From positions 1 to 36,560 of the forward strand of contig JAJPIM010000013.1 of NCBI GenBank assembly GCA_021324775.1: DNA of 36,560 nucleotides, given 5' to 3'. Below the pieces are notes generated by a model that made no database searches, was not told where the DNA came from, and saw only the letters and a list, made by a program, of their open reading frames with translations. Source of the stretch: Gemmatimonadota bacterium (GTDB lineage Bacteria > Gemmatimonadota > Gemmatimonadetes > Gemmatimonadales > Gemmatimonadaceae). This document shows positions 7,766-15,540 of this stretch, piece by piece. Positions within the stretch are counted from its first letter, which is position 1; each line of letters opens with the position of its first letter. The position numbers and the translations under genes were made by a program.

Positions 7766-9396
7766 TGGCCATACGCGGGAGTCTCCGCGAGGCGAGCCTG
7801 CCCGACGTTCTGCAGCTACTGGCGATGGGCAAGAAGACCGGCTGCCTGAGCGTCACCCATCGCAACAACTTCGGCTACATCTATTTCGACCGCGGCCGGA
7901 TCGCCTATGCCTCCATCGTGAACCGGCGCGACCGGCTCGGCGACCTCCTCGTCAAGGCCGGGTTGCTCACGCGCCCGCAGCTCGACACGGCGATCAGCAT
8001 GCAAGCCGCCGACCCCAGCCGCCGCCTCGGCGACATCATTGTGAGCCAGCGGCTCGTGAGCCGCGAGGCCCTGCACGAGCAGGTGCGCACGCAAATCGAA
8101 GAGGCCGTCTACTACCTCTTCACGTGGTCACAGGGCACGTTCAATTTCGAGCCGGACATCCGCCCCGAGGAGCAAGACTATCTGGCCGCGATCAACCCCG
8201 AGTCCCTGCTGCTCGAGGGTGCGCATCGGGTCGACGAGTGGAGCCTGATCGAGCGCAAAGTGCCGAGCTTCGACGTCGTATTCGACGTCGATCGCGAGCA
8301 CGTGCAGCAGAGCGGCGTCACGTTCACGCCGATCCAGGACACCGTGCTGGCGCTTCTCGACGGCCGCCGGGATGTGCGGACCATCGTCGACGAGTCGGGG
8401 CTGGGTGAGTTCGAAGTCGGGAAAGCGCTGTACGGCCTGGCGTCGGCCAGCTTCGTGCACCGCGTGGGACGCACCAAGACGGCGGATCCCGCGGTGTCGG
8501 ATGCGCGCGTCGAGGAGCACCGCAACCTCGGAATCGCCTTCTACAAGACCGGCATGTTCGAGGAGGCGACCCGCGAGTTCCGGCGCGTGTCGGAGCTGCG
8601 GCCGGCGGATCACGGGGCGCCGTTCTATCTGGGACTGGTGCTGATCCGCCAGGGCAAGTGGCCGGCCGCCGTCGCCGCGTACGAAGAGGCGGCGGCGATG
8701 TCGGGCGCGCGGCCGGCCATCTTCCACAATCTCGCCTATGCGCTGGAGCGCCTCGGGCGCTACGACGAGGCGCAGGCCGCGCTGGAGCAGGCGACGACCC
8801 GCGGAGGGCGGGATGACGCGCGCGTGCGCATGTCGCTGGGTGTGCTGGCGCTCCGCCGTGGCGCGGTGGCCGATGCGGACGCCCTCCTCACCGCCGCACG
8901 GTCGCTCTGGGGCGTCCGGCCGCCAGCGCCGGCCTGGTTCCACTACGCCGGACTCGCCGCCGCGATGCGGGGAGAGCTCGATCGCGCGATCGCACTGCTC
9001 CGCGAAGGGGTCGGATATCATCCGCACGCCGCGCCGCTCTACAACAACCTCGCCACCATCCTGGAGCGCCGCGGCAGCTATGCCGACGCGGCGCTCGCGG
9101 CCGAGCGCGGCCTGCAGGAGGCGCCCGGCTTCGCGCAACTGCACAAGAACGCCGGTGACTACGCCTATCGCATCGCGCGGTACGACGATGCGTTCGACGC
9201 CTACCAGCGAGCCGCGCGCGCCAACCCGGAGCTGGGCGAAGATCTGTACTTCAAGATGGGCAACATCCAGTATCGGCGCGGCGACGCATCCGGCGCGATG
9301 CAAGCCTGGGAGCGGGCACTGGAACTCGACCCGGACAGTGCGATCATCCGGAGTAATCTCGAGACGGTGCGTCGCGCGACACGGGCTCGGGCGTGA
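7765..9396 (+). CDS. DUF4388 domain protein with long TPR tail, 543 aa
   Basis: The protein starts MAIRGSLREASLPDVLQL with KKTGCLSV and IYFDRGRIAYAS, a DUF4388 (PatA-like) N-terminus. The DUF4388 and helical extension cover about residues 1-165, including ESLLLEGAHRVDEWS. A possible small winged-helix-like region follows to ~240, then about eight TPR units from ~255 to 540. It is a paralogue of the 2932-4086 protein but has a longer TPR array. No secretion or membrane signals are seen. It lies between the DnaA-like ATPase and cheR, with 1-base and 4-base (GTGA) overlaps, so it physically links the GTPase half of the operon to the chemotaxis half. Its molecular function is unknown. Confidence 0.9.
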   Translation: MAIRGSLREASLPDVLQLLAMGKKTGCLSVTHRNNFGYIYFDRGRIAYASIVNRRDRLGDLLVKAGLLTRPQLDTAISMQAADPSRRLGDIIVSQRLVSREALHEQVRTQIEEAVYYLFTWSQGTFNFEPDIRPEEQDYLAAINPESLLLEGAHRVDEWSLIERKVPSFDVVFDVDREHVQQSGVTFTPIQDTVLALLDGRRDVRTIVDESGLGEFEVGKALYGLASASFVHRVGRTKTADPAVSDARVEEHRNLGIAFYKTGMFEEATREFRRVSELRPADHGAPFYLGLVLIRQGKWPAAVAAYEEAAAMSGARPAIFHNLAYALERLGRYDEAQAALEQATTRGGRDDARVRMSLGVLALRRGAVADADALLTAARSLWGVRPPAPAWFHYAGLAAAMRGELDRAIALLREGVGYHPHAAPLYNNLATILERRGSYADAALAAERGLQEAPGFAQLHKNAGDYAYRIARYDDAFDAYQRAARANPELGEDLYFKMGNIQYRRGDASGAMQAWERALELDPDSAIIRSNLETVRRATRARA

Positions 9397-10250
9397 GCGA
9401 TTCCGCGCAGGGCGCCACGCCCGGCCAGGCGGCCAAAGCGCCCGCCAGCGATGCGGCCGATTTCGCCGCGCTGCTGGCCAAGATCGCGCGCGAGCGGGAC
9501 TTCGTCTGCCACAGCTACAAGGAGAAATGCCTCCGCCGGCGGATTGCGGTCAGACTTCGGGCGAAGGGCATCGCGACGTACGCCGACTACGCGCGGCTGC
9601 TGGAGAGCGACCCTCGCGAGTACGACACGCTGCTCGACACGCTGACCATCAACGTCACGAAGTTCTTCCGGAACTGGGACGCGTTCTCGGCCCTGTCTCG
9701 CACCGTCGTGCCTTCGTTGTGGAAGCTTCCCACCGACGCGCTGCACATCTGGAGCGCCGGGTGCGCGTCCGGGGAAGAGCCGTACTCGCTCGCGGCACTG
9801 TTTCACGCTTACGCCGTGGAGCAGCACGACGTCGCTCGTGCCGACCGCATTCGGGTGCTCGGTACCGACATCGATCGCGAGAGTCTGTCAGCCGCGAATC
9901 GCGGCACGTATCCCGACGCCGCGTTCGCGGATACACCGAAGGGTCTTCGCGCGGAGTATTTCAGTAACGGCACGCCGTCCGAAGTCGACCGGCGGATCCG
10001 GGCACTCGTCCGGTTTGCCCGGCACGATCTGATTCGCGATCCGGCCCCCGGCGGCCAGCATTTGATCGCCTGCCGCAACGTCATCATCTACTTCGACCGC
10101 GCCGCGCAGGAAGCGTTGTTCGCCCGGTTCCACGCTGCGCTCGTGCCCGGCGGCTTTCTCGTGCTCGGGAAAGTCGAGACATTGCTCGGGCCGACCCGCA
10201 ACCTCTTCGCGCCGGTCGACGCGCGCGAGCGGATCTTCAGCCGTGTTTGA
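9393..10250 (+). CDS. cheR: CheR, chemoreceptor glutamate methyltransferase, 285 aa
   Basis: CheR transfers methyl groups from S-adenosylmethionine to receptor glutamates to set adaptation. The GTG start overlaps the previous stop (GTGA). An N-terminal helical domain (about 25-90, KEKCLRRRIAVRLRAKG and the NVTKFFRN motif) precedes the SAM-binding fold, with its glycine-rich loop at S121-AGCASGE-E129, LGTDIDRESL, and the family signature LIACRNVIIYFD followed by GFLVLGKVETLLGP. The length is normal for a stand-alone CheR. The CheD and CheB genes downstream complete the adaptation set, but no receptor gene is in the window, so its substrate must be encoded elsewhere. Confidence 0.96.
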   Translation: MSDSAQGATPGQAAKAPASDAADFAALLAKIARERDFVCHSYKEKCLRRRIAVRLRAKGIATYADYARLLESDPREYDTLLDTLTINVTKFFRNWDAFSALSRTVVPSLWKLPTDALHIWSAGCASGEEPYSLAALFHAYAVEQHDVARADRIRVLGTDIDRESLSAANRGTYPDAAFADTPKGLRAEYFSNGTPSEVDRRIRALVRFARHDLIRDPAPGGQHLIACRNVIIYFDRAAQEALFARFHAALVPGGFLVLGKVETLLGPTRNLFAPVDARERIFSRV

Positions 10251-10298
10251 TCCGGCCACGGCCACCCGGGGGCGCGGGGCGCGCGCCGGGATCGCGCG

Positions 10299-10781
10299 AT
10301 GATCGAGCAGATCCGCGTCAACGTCGCGGCGTACGCGGTCGCCCGCGGCGATGCCGTCATCTCGACCCTCGGGCTGGGATCCTGCGTGGCGATCGCGGTG
10401 CACGATCTGGCGACGGCGGTCGGGGGCCTCGCGCACGTGCTGTTGCCGAGTGAGAGCATGTCGCGCGACCGCGACAACCGCGCGAAGTTTCCGGGCACCG
10501 CGGTCCCGCTCCTGCTGGAGGAGATGCGGAAACTCGGCGCGACCGGGCCATTCACGGCCAAGCTGGCCGGCGGGGCGAGCATGTTCGGTGCGCTGCTACC
10601 GTCCGGCGGCGTCAACATGGGCGAGCGAAACGTCGAGGCGGTGCGGCGGGCCCTTGGCGTGGCCGGCATCGGGATCGCGGCGCAGGACACGGGCGGTGAC
10701 TACGGCCGCAGCGTCTTCCTGCACGTGCGCGATGGGCGCCTCGTGGTGCGATCGCTGAACCGGGGAGAGCATGTCCTCTAG
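10299..10781 (+). CDS. cheD: CheD, chemoreceptor glutamine deamidase, 160 aa
   Basis: CheD deamidates glutamines of chemoreceptors and in some bacteria partners CheC. Family motifs are present in order: STLGLGSCVAIA with the catalytic Cys, AHVLLP with the catalytic His, AKLAGGASMFG, NMGERN and DTGGDYGRS. The length is standard. The start lies 48 bases after cheR, the largest internal gap of the operon, and I see no promoter there. The end overlaps cheB by 11 bases. No cheC is in the window. Confidence 0.95.
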   Translation: MIEQIRVNVAAYAVARGDAVISTLGLGSCVAIAVHDLATAVGGLAHVLLPSESMSRDRDNRAKFPGTAVPLLLEEMRKLGATGPFTAKLAGGASMFGALLPSGGVNMGERNVEAVRRALGVAGIGIAAQDTGGDYGRSVFLHVRDGRLVVRSLNRGEHVL

Positions 10782-11910
10782 CCCGACGCCGGTCGCGCCG
10801 CTGCCGGCGGTGTCGCCGAGGCAGCGCGTGCGCACCGTCCTGGTCGTCGATGACAGCGCGTTCATGCGGCGCGTCATCAGCGACGTCGTGGCAACGGCAT
10901 CCCAGGAGTTCCGGGTCGTCGGTACCGCCCGAGACGGCCTCGACGCGCTCCGGCAGATCCACGCCCTCGAACCCGACATCGTGACGCTCGACATCGAGAT
11001 GCCGGAGCTCGATGGGCTGCAGACGCTGGGCTACATCATGGCGGAGACTCCCCGGCCGGTCGTGATGCTGAGCGCCGCGGGCGCGCCGGGCAGCGCCGAT
11101 CTGACGATCCGCGCGCTGGAGCTCGGGGCGGTGGACTTCGTGCGCAAGCCGATGGGGCCGCTCAGCCTCGATCTGTCGTCGGTTCGCGAACAGCTGGTCG
11201 GAGCACTGCGCGCGGCATCGTGCGTCAACCTGCAGGGCGTCAGCGTGCTTGCGCGGCCGCCGGTGGGGACGCTGACGGGCGAGCCGCTCGTCGCAGATAC
11301 GGCGGCGTGGGTGGTGGTCATCGCCGCATCGACGGGAGGGCCGCGGGCATTGTCCGAGATCGTACCGGCACTGCCCGCGGATCTCGGAGCCGCCGTCCTG
11401 ATTGTGCAGCACATGCCGGGCGGCTTCACCAAAAGCCTGGCGCAGCGGCTCGATGCCCTGAGCACGTTGCGGGTGTGCGAGGCCGAATCAGGGATGCCGA
11501 TCCAGCACAACCGCGTATACATCGCCCGCGGGGGGTTCCACATGCGGGTGGCGCGGGGCGCCGCCGGGCCGACCCTCGCGCTCGACGCGGGCCCGGCGAT
11601 CTGGGGGGTCCGGCCGGCCGCTGACCCGCTCTTTCGCTCTGCCGCGCAAGCCTTTGGGTCCCGCGTGGTCGGCGCGGTGCTGACGGGTATGGGGCGAGAC
11701 GGCGCCGAAGGGCTGCGTGCGGTGCGAGACGCCGGTGGGCAGGCCGTCGTCCAAGATCAGATGACCTCGATCATATACGGCATGCCGCAGGCTGCACTGG
11801 CCACGGCAGGGGCAGATCGGGTGGCCGCGTTACCGGACGTAGCAGTCGCGCTGCGTGAGCTGCTGGAATCCGGGCGCGCGTATCACGCGCTGCGGGGCGC
11901 GCGGACGTGA
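10771..11910 (+). CDS. cheB: CheB, receiver-linked protein-glutamate methylesterase, 379 aa
   Basis: CheB removes receptor methyl groups (and can deamidate) once phosphorylated by CheA. An N-terminal response-regulator domain shows the acidic pair D27-D28, phospho-acceptor D74 in TLDIEMPELDG, and a KP motif near residue 129. A linker of about 50 residues leads to the catalytic domain, with the triad S187 (IAASTGGP), H214 (VQHMPGGF) and D310 (GMGRDGAEG). The enzyme looks intact. It overlaps cheD upstream by 11 bases and cheW downstream as GTGA. A kinase to phosphorylate it is not encoded here. Confidence 0.96.
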   Translation: MSSSPTPVAPLPAVSPRQRVRTVLVVDDSAFMRRVISDVVATASQEFRVVGTARDGLDALRQIHALEPDIVTLDIEMPELDGLQTLGYIMAETPRPVVMLSAAGAPGSADLTIRALELGAVDFVRKPMGPLSLDLSSVREQLVGALRAASCVNLQGVSVLARPPVGTLTGEPLVADTAAWVVVIAASTGGPRALSEIVPALPADLGAAVLIVQHMPGGFTKSLAQRLDALSTLRVCEAESGMPIQHNRVYIARGGFHMRVARGAAGPTLALDAGPAIWGVRPAADPLFRSAAQAFGSRVVGAVLTGMGRDGAEGLRAVRDAGGQAVVQDQMTSIIYGMPQAALATAGADRVAALPDVAVALRELLESGRAYHALRGART

Positions 11911-12503
11911 CGGCCGCGGCGACGGGACGGCTCCCGCAGGGGTTCGTCCAGGACGCGCCCGCCGATGAGGGGCTCGGCCAGGCGAGGCCGGTCGATGAGG
12001 GTTTCATCGGTTGGGGTCCTGGAAAGGCCATCTCGGCCGACACGACCAATGAACTCCTCGTTTTTCGGGTGGGCACCGAGCGGTTCGCGATGAGCGTCGA
12101 AGCGGTCGAGGGAATCAGCGTCATGCCACCGATCACGCCCCTGCCAGCGATGGCGCGCGACCAACTCGGCGTCTGTGATCTGCGCGGATCCCTGATCCCC
12201 GTCTATTCGCCTGCCGCGGCACTCAACGTCCGGCTGGCCGAGCCGGCCGTCGCGATCATCGCGTGGGTCGGACGGACGCTGAAGGCGTCAGGCCGGCGCG
12301 TCGTGATCGCTGTCGACGAGGCGTCTGGCGTGACGGCGATCGACGAACGCGGTTGGGGCGATATCGGTGGCACTCCGTGCACGGAGGGATTTGTTCGCGG
12401 CGTATCGGCATCGGGCACCGAGCTGACGACGTTGCTGCACGCGGGCGAGTTCCTGGCGGCGTGCACCGCGAACGCCGACCCCCAGCGCGAGGAGACGCGA
12501 TGA
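11907..12503 (+). CDS. cheW: CheW-like adaptor protein 1, 198 aa
   Basis: CheW couples chemoreceptors to CheA through two SH3-like subdomains. The GTG start overlaps the cheB stop (GTGA). After a ~45-residue variable N-terminus, the CheW core begins LLVFRVGTERFAMSVEAVEGI and contains VCDLRGSLIPVYSP and VVIAVDEASGVTAI, ending in a typical TELTTLLHAGEFL strand. Its stop overlaps the second CheW gene by ATGA. The role in array assembly comes from family knowledge; the cognate kinase and receptor are outside the window. Confidence 0.9.
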   Translation: MTAAATGRLPQGFVQDAPADEGLGQARPVDEGFIGWGPGKAISADTTNELLVFRVGTERFAMSVEAVEGISVMPPITPLPAMARDQLGVCDLRGSLIPVYSPAAALNVRLAEPAVAIIAWVGRTLKASGRRVVIAVDEASGVTAIDERGWGDIGGTPCTEGFVRGVSASGTELTTLLHAGEFLAACTANADPQREETR

Positions 12504-13264
12504 CCCGGCGCGGTGGCGCAGGAGCGGTCACGCGACGCGGGGCCGCCGGAAAGGAGAAGACGCGCACTGGGCGTTCAGGCGCCGCGGCGGCGCCGGCAAC
12601 CGCCGGGGGAGTTCCGGCCGGCGGAGCGCCCGCCGGTGGAGTGCCAATTGGGGGAGTGCCGGTCGCCGCGACGCCAGTCGCCGCCACGCCGGCTATCGCC
12701 ACGCCGGCTATCGCCACGCCGGCTATCGCCGCGCCGGCTCGCGCCGATGTGCGAGGGACGGTTGCCCAGATCGTAACGTTCCGCATCGAGCAGGATCTCT
12801 TTGCCGCTGATGTCCGCGCGGTCGAGCGGGTGCTGCGGCCCACGGCCATCACGCCTGTGCGCAACATGCCGCCGTGGATCAGCGGCGTGCTCGAATACCA
12901 GAAGCGCGTCGTGCCGGTGATCGACTTCCGGGCCCGGTTCGAGCTGCCGGCGGCGGCACCGACCAACGAGACTCGCGTGCTGGTCTTCAACGTGGCCGGG
13001 AGCTGGGTCGCGGCGGTGGTCGACGCCGTACTCGATGTCAGCGTGCTCGAGCCCGGGCGTCTCGATCCGCCACCGCCGCTGCTTCGCGGGCTCGCAGCCG
13101 GCTACCTGAGGGGCATCGTGCGACGCGATGGCAAACTGGTCATGCTCCTCGATGCGGACCGGATTCTTTCGGCGACCGAGCGGCTGGCCCTCGGTGAATT
13201 GGCCGGGTCATCGGCGTCGATCGCGACGTCAGCGACGACGGCTCCCGTGACGGTCCATGGGTGA
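12500..13264 (+). CDS. CheW-like adaptor protein 2 with Ala/Pro/Gly-rich N-terminal linker, 254 aa
   Basis: The ATG at 12500 overlaps the preceding stop (ATGA). Residues 1-85 are low-complexity, rich in Ala, Gly, Pro, Thr and basic residues, including tandem ATPAI-type units encoded by a 15-bp DNA repeat. The CheW domain follows: IVTFRIEQDLFAADVRAVERVL, MPPWISGVLEYQKRVVPVIDF, VVDAVLDVSVLEP and DGKLVMLLDADRIL. Two different CheW proteins next to each other suggest paralogous adaptors for different receptors or kinases, or one working as a scaffold. The long flexible N-terminus is unusual for CheW. The stop overlaps the next start by 8 bases. Confidence 0.9.
   Translation: MTRRGGAGAVTRRGAAGKEKTRTGRSGAAAAPATAGGVPAGGAPAGGVPIGGVPVAATPVAATPAIATPAIATPAIAAPARADVRGTVAQIVTFRIEQDLFAADVRAVERVLRPTAITPVRNMPPWISGVLEYQKRVVPVIDFRARFELPAAAPTNETRVLVFNVAGSWVAAVVDAVLDVSVLEPGRLDPPPPLLRGLAAGYLRGIVRRDGKLVMLLDADRILSATERLALGELAGSSASIATSATTAPVTVHG
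12683..12742 (+). repeat. 15-bp in-frame tandem repeat in the second cheW
   Basis: Three identical 15-bp units (12683-12697, 12698-12712, 12713-12727) and a fourth degenerate copy (12728-12742) encode ATPAI-like pentapeptides in the N-terminal linker. Because 15 is a multiple of three, copy-number change would alter linker length without a frameshift. Confidence 0.85.
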
Positions 13265-14147
13265 GATGGCCGTGCTGAGTGCCAGCCGTGTGACCGATCT
13301 CCGTCGCCAGTGCGCCGACATCGCGGGCAGGCTCGACGGGCGCGAAGGGATCGGAGAAGGACCTCGGGCGCAGCTCAAGGCCGAGATCATCGCGTTATAC
13401 CGGTCGGTGGACCACGAGATTGGCGAGCTGGCCGCGCTCAAAGAGGAAGTCCGGCGGCTGGTCGACAAATGGAAGACGGCACAGCGCAGCGATGTCGCGA
13501 CGACTGCGCCCCAGTTCAGCGGAGAGCGGCCGCTCGTTCACGCCGATCATCTGGGCGCGTCGACATTCGTGGAAAAAGGGTGGAGCCGGATTTCGCTGGG
13601 CGACTACGAGGGTGCGGAAGCGGCGCTCACCAGGGCCCTCCAACTCGCGCCCAACGATCCGCAGTCCGAGTCGCTGCTGGGGTGGGCGCAGATGCTGCAG
13701 GAGAAGTACGACGACGCGCTGCTCAACTTCCAGCACGTGCTGATGCGGCAGCCGGCGAACGCGCTGGCGCGGATCAACGTCGGGTACATCTGCCTCAAGA
13801 AGCGCATCTTCGGGGAAGCCATCGAGCATCTCTCGAAGGCGATCCGCCTCGACAACGACAAGAAGGCGACGCTCTACGCGCACTTCTACCTCGGACTGGT
13901 CTATCTGGAGCGCGAGATGTACGAAGATGCGGAGACCTTCTTCCAGAAGACCCTGGTCCTGGGCCCCAACCTGATCGAGGCGTCCTACGAGCTCGGCCGG
14001 GCGCGGTGGTTCGGGGGCAACCGGGACGGCGCGATCGATGCGTGGCGCGCGGGACATGCCGCCAACAAGTTCAATCCATGGGGCAAGCGTTGCGCGGAGG
14101 TACTCGAGACGGTTGCCACTGGAGGAGAGCCGCCCCGGGCGGCCTGA
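13257..14147 (+). CDS. TPR protein with N-terminal helical/coiled-coil segment, 296 aa
   Basis: The ATG at 13257 overlaps the cheW stop; an alternative ATG at 13266 has GGGTGAG immediately before it, so the exact start is uncertain. Residues ~5-75 are charged and helical (for example ELAALKEEVRRLVDKW), consistent with a short coiled coil. TPR units fill about 100-285 (GWSRISLGDYEGAEAALTRAL, YLGLVYLEREMYEDAETFF, YELGRARWFGGNRDGAIDAW). No signal peptide is present. It probably serves as an interaction scaffold for the chemosensory proteins encoded just upstream; its partner is not identifiable. Confidence 0.88.
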   Translation: MGEMAVLSASRVTDLRRQCADIAGRLDGREGIGEGPRAQLKAEIIALYRSVDHEIGELAALKEEVRRLVDKWKTAQRSDVATTAPQFSGERPLVHADHLGASTFVEKGWSRISLGDYEGAEAALTRALQLAPNDPQSESLLGWAQMLQEKYDDALLNFQHVLMRQPANALARINVGYICLKKRIFGEAIEHLSKAIRLDNDKKATLYAHFYLGLVYLEREMYEDAETFFQKTLVLGPNLIEASYELGRARWFGGNRDGAIDAWRAGHAANKFNPWGKRCAEVLETVATGGEPPRAA

Positions 14148-15211
14148 CCCGGCCAGCGTGGTGGCATGCCCGGCGGCTCCGGGGGGTCTGCCTCGCCATC
14201 CTCGTCGCGATTGCGATACCAGGATCGGCCCCTGGCCAGGCGGCCGGGAATACCAGAGGGCATCCGGCGGGAGACTTCACGGACGATACCGCGATGCGTT
14301 TCGACGCAGGGCGATTCTCCGTCTTCGCGGGACGAGCCGACGAGCGGCTCGCGCGGTCTCTGCTGGATCTGGCGGTTCGCCACGACACGTTTCCCGGACT
14401 CCCCCGACCGCATTCGCACGTCGTCATCATCGTTGCGCCCGACGCGGCGCATTTCCGCACGTGGGTTGGCGGAACGGTGCCGGAGTGGGGTGCGGCAGTC
14501 GCGATCCCGCAGTCGCAACGCATCATCGTGCAGGGCAGGGCCGCAACATCGGCGGCGGGCGACCCCGAATCGACCCTGCGCCACGAACTCGCGCATCTCG
14601 CGCTCCACGAGTATCTCGACGAGCTCCCGCCGCGCTGGTTCGACGAGGGTTACGCGAGCTACGCCGCCGGAGAGAGCGGCCGCGACGAGGCACTGGCAAC
14701 CAACATCGCGCTGGCACTCCACGGCGCGCCGACGCTGGCGTCGCTGGACAGCGGGCTGGTGGGAGGCGAGGGAGAGGCGACGGCCAGCTATGCGCTGGCC
14801 CACCGGGCGGTCGCCGATCTCGCGGCCCTCGACAGCGTCCGCGGATTGTCGTTGCTGCTGCAATACTGGAGGGAGACGGGCTCGCTCGATCAGGCGGTTC
14901 GCCGGGCATATGGGGAACCGCTCGATGTTTTCGAGGCGCGATGGCGGTCACAGACCCGGCGCCGCTATGGGGCGCTCGCCATCGCGTCCGACCTCGCGTT
15001 CTCGATGCTGGTGTTTCTGACGCTCCTCGCACCACTCTACGTCGCGCGCCGGCGGCGTGATCGCGCCCGGCTGGCCGTGTTACGATCGGCCGAACGAGCG
15101 GCTGATGCCGCCGCCACCGCCGCGGTGGCGGCGGCGCTATCGGCGGGAGCGGAGCCGGCACGCTCGCACGCGACCGACGCCGCGCCTCCCGCCAGCGGCC
15201 CACTCGCTTGA
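14144..15211 (+). CDS. Membrane-anchored HExxH metallopeptidase (peptidase MA-like), about 355 aa
   Basis: The frame contains H147-ELA-H151 and FDEGYASY with E168, a gluzincin-type zinc site like that of the peptidase MA-like family. A hydrophobic N-terminal segment (LRGVCLAILVAIAIPGSAPGQA) looks like a signal peptide, and one transmembrane helix near residues 280-303 (SDLAFSMLVFLTLLAPLYVA) is followed by a basic stretch and an Ala-rich tail. The catalytic domain should therefore be outside the cytoplasmic membrane. No ATG, GTG or TTG lies in frame between the end of the TPR gene and the signal peptide. I placed the start at CTG 14144, which would overlap the TPR stop as CTGA, like the ATGA/GTGA junctions upstream. 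It is the last gene of the operon; its substrate is unknown. Confidence 0.75.
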   Translation: MTRPAWWHARRLRGVCLAILVAIAIPGSAPGQAAGNTRGHPAGDFTDDTAMRFDAGRFSVFAGRADERLARSLLDLAVRHDTFPGLPRPHSHVVIIVAPDAAHFRTWVGGTVPEWGAAVAIPQSQRIIVQGRAATSAAGDPESTLRHELAHLALHEYLDELPPRWFDEGYASYAAGESGRDEALATNIALALHGAPTLASLDSGLVGGEGEATASYALAHRAVADLAALDSVRGLSLLLQYWRETGSLDQAVRRAYGEPLDVFEARWRSQTRRRYGALAIASDLAFSMLVFLTLLAPLYVARRRRDRARLAVLRSAERAADAAATAAVAAALSAGAEPARSHATDAAPPASGPLA

Positions 15212-15236
15212 CACCGTTTTCGGGGCGGTCTACTCT
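15208..15236 (+). promoter_or_regulatory. Candidate sigma70-type promoter, TTGACA-N17-TACTCT
   Basis: A perfect -35 (TTGACA, 15208-15213) is followed by a 17-base spacer and a -10-like TACTCT (15231-15236, 3 of 6 matches including the key T-A and last T). The -35 overlaps the stop of the peptidase gene. Transcription would begin at about 15242-15244, on the GTG of the small membrane protein, suggesting a leaderless mRNA. Confidence 0.55.
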
Positions 15237-15241
15237 ACTGC

Positions 15242-15463
15242 GTGCCACAACGGGGCAGTGTGCCAGATCGTGACGCGGGAGTATCGCGGCGGGACGCCAC
15301 TAGTGGGTCGCGGCCGTGGCTGCGAGGTGCCATTTGGTGGGCCGTGGCATTTGCGGCCATCGTATTGGGCTATACGGATCTGGCGCGCGGCGGCGAGACG
15401 CTTGCCCCCATCCTGCTCATCGCGGGATATTGTATTTTCATACCCATCGCGATTCTGAGCTAG
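15242..15463 (+). CDS. Small two-helix membrane protein, 73 aa
   Basis: Reading from GTG 15242, the product has a polar basic N-terminus (1-28) and two hydrophobic segments, about 30-45 (AIWWAVAFAAIVLGY) and 54-72 (LAPILLIAGYCIFIPIAIL). It ends at TAG 15461-15463. The pattern of a short loop, AP and then a GYC/IP hydrophobic segment is reminiscent of small two-TM proteins such as DUF3098, but I cannot confirm that. The start is placed here because a promoter-like -10 ends 5 bases upstream, fitting leaderless translation; GTG 15260 is an alternative. It stands alone between the chemosensory operon and a tRNA gene. Function unknown. Confidence 0.65.
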   Translation: MPQRGSVPDRDAGVSRRDATSGSRPWLRGAIWWAVAFAAIVLGYTDLARGGETLAPILLIAGYCIFIPIAILS

Positions 15464-15466
15464 ACT
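15437..15466 (+). promoter_or_regulatory. Weak candidate promoter for tRNA-Val
   Basis: TTCATA (15437-15442) and TAGACT (15461-15466) are 18 bases apart, and the -10-like element overlaps the stop of the small membrane protein. A start from here would give a ~70-base leader before the tRNA. The match is modest. Confidence 0.3.
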
Positions 15467-15540
15467 TGTGTCGTGCGGCTCGTGCGCCAGGCACCGCTTC
15501 CCGGCGGAACGTTTCGCGTCCACGACCAGTCTGATCGCGA

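Noticed and set aside
10251-10298. Promoter in the 48-base cheR-cheD gap
   Set aside because: The gap is almost entirely G+C with no -10-like sequence; cheD is best explained by operon transcription.
12683-12742. CRISPR-like repeats
   Set aside because: The units are 15 bp and directly adjacent without spacers; this is an in-frame tandem repeat. No CRISPR array was seen anywhere in the window.
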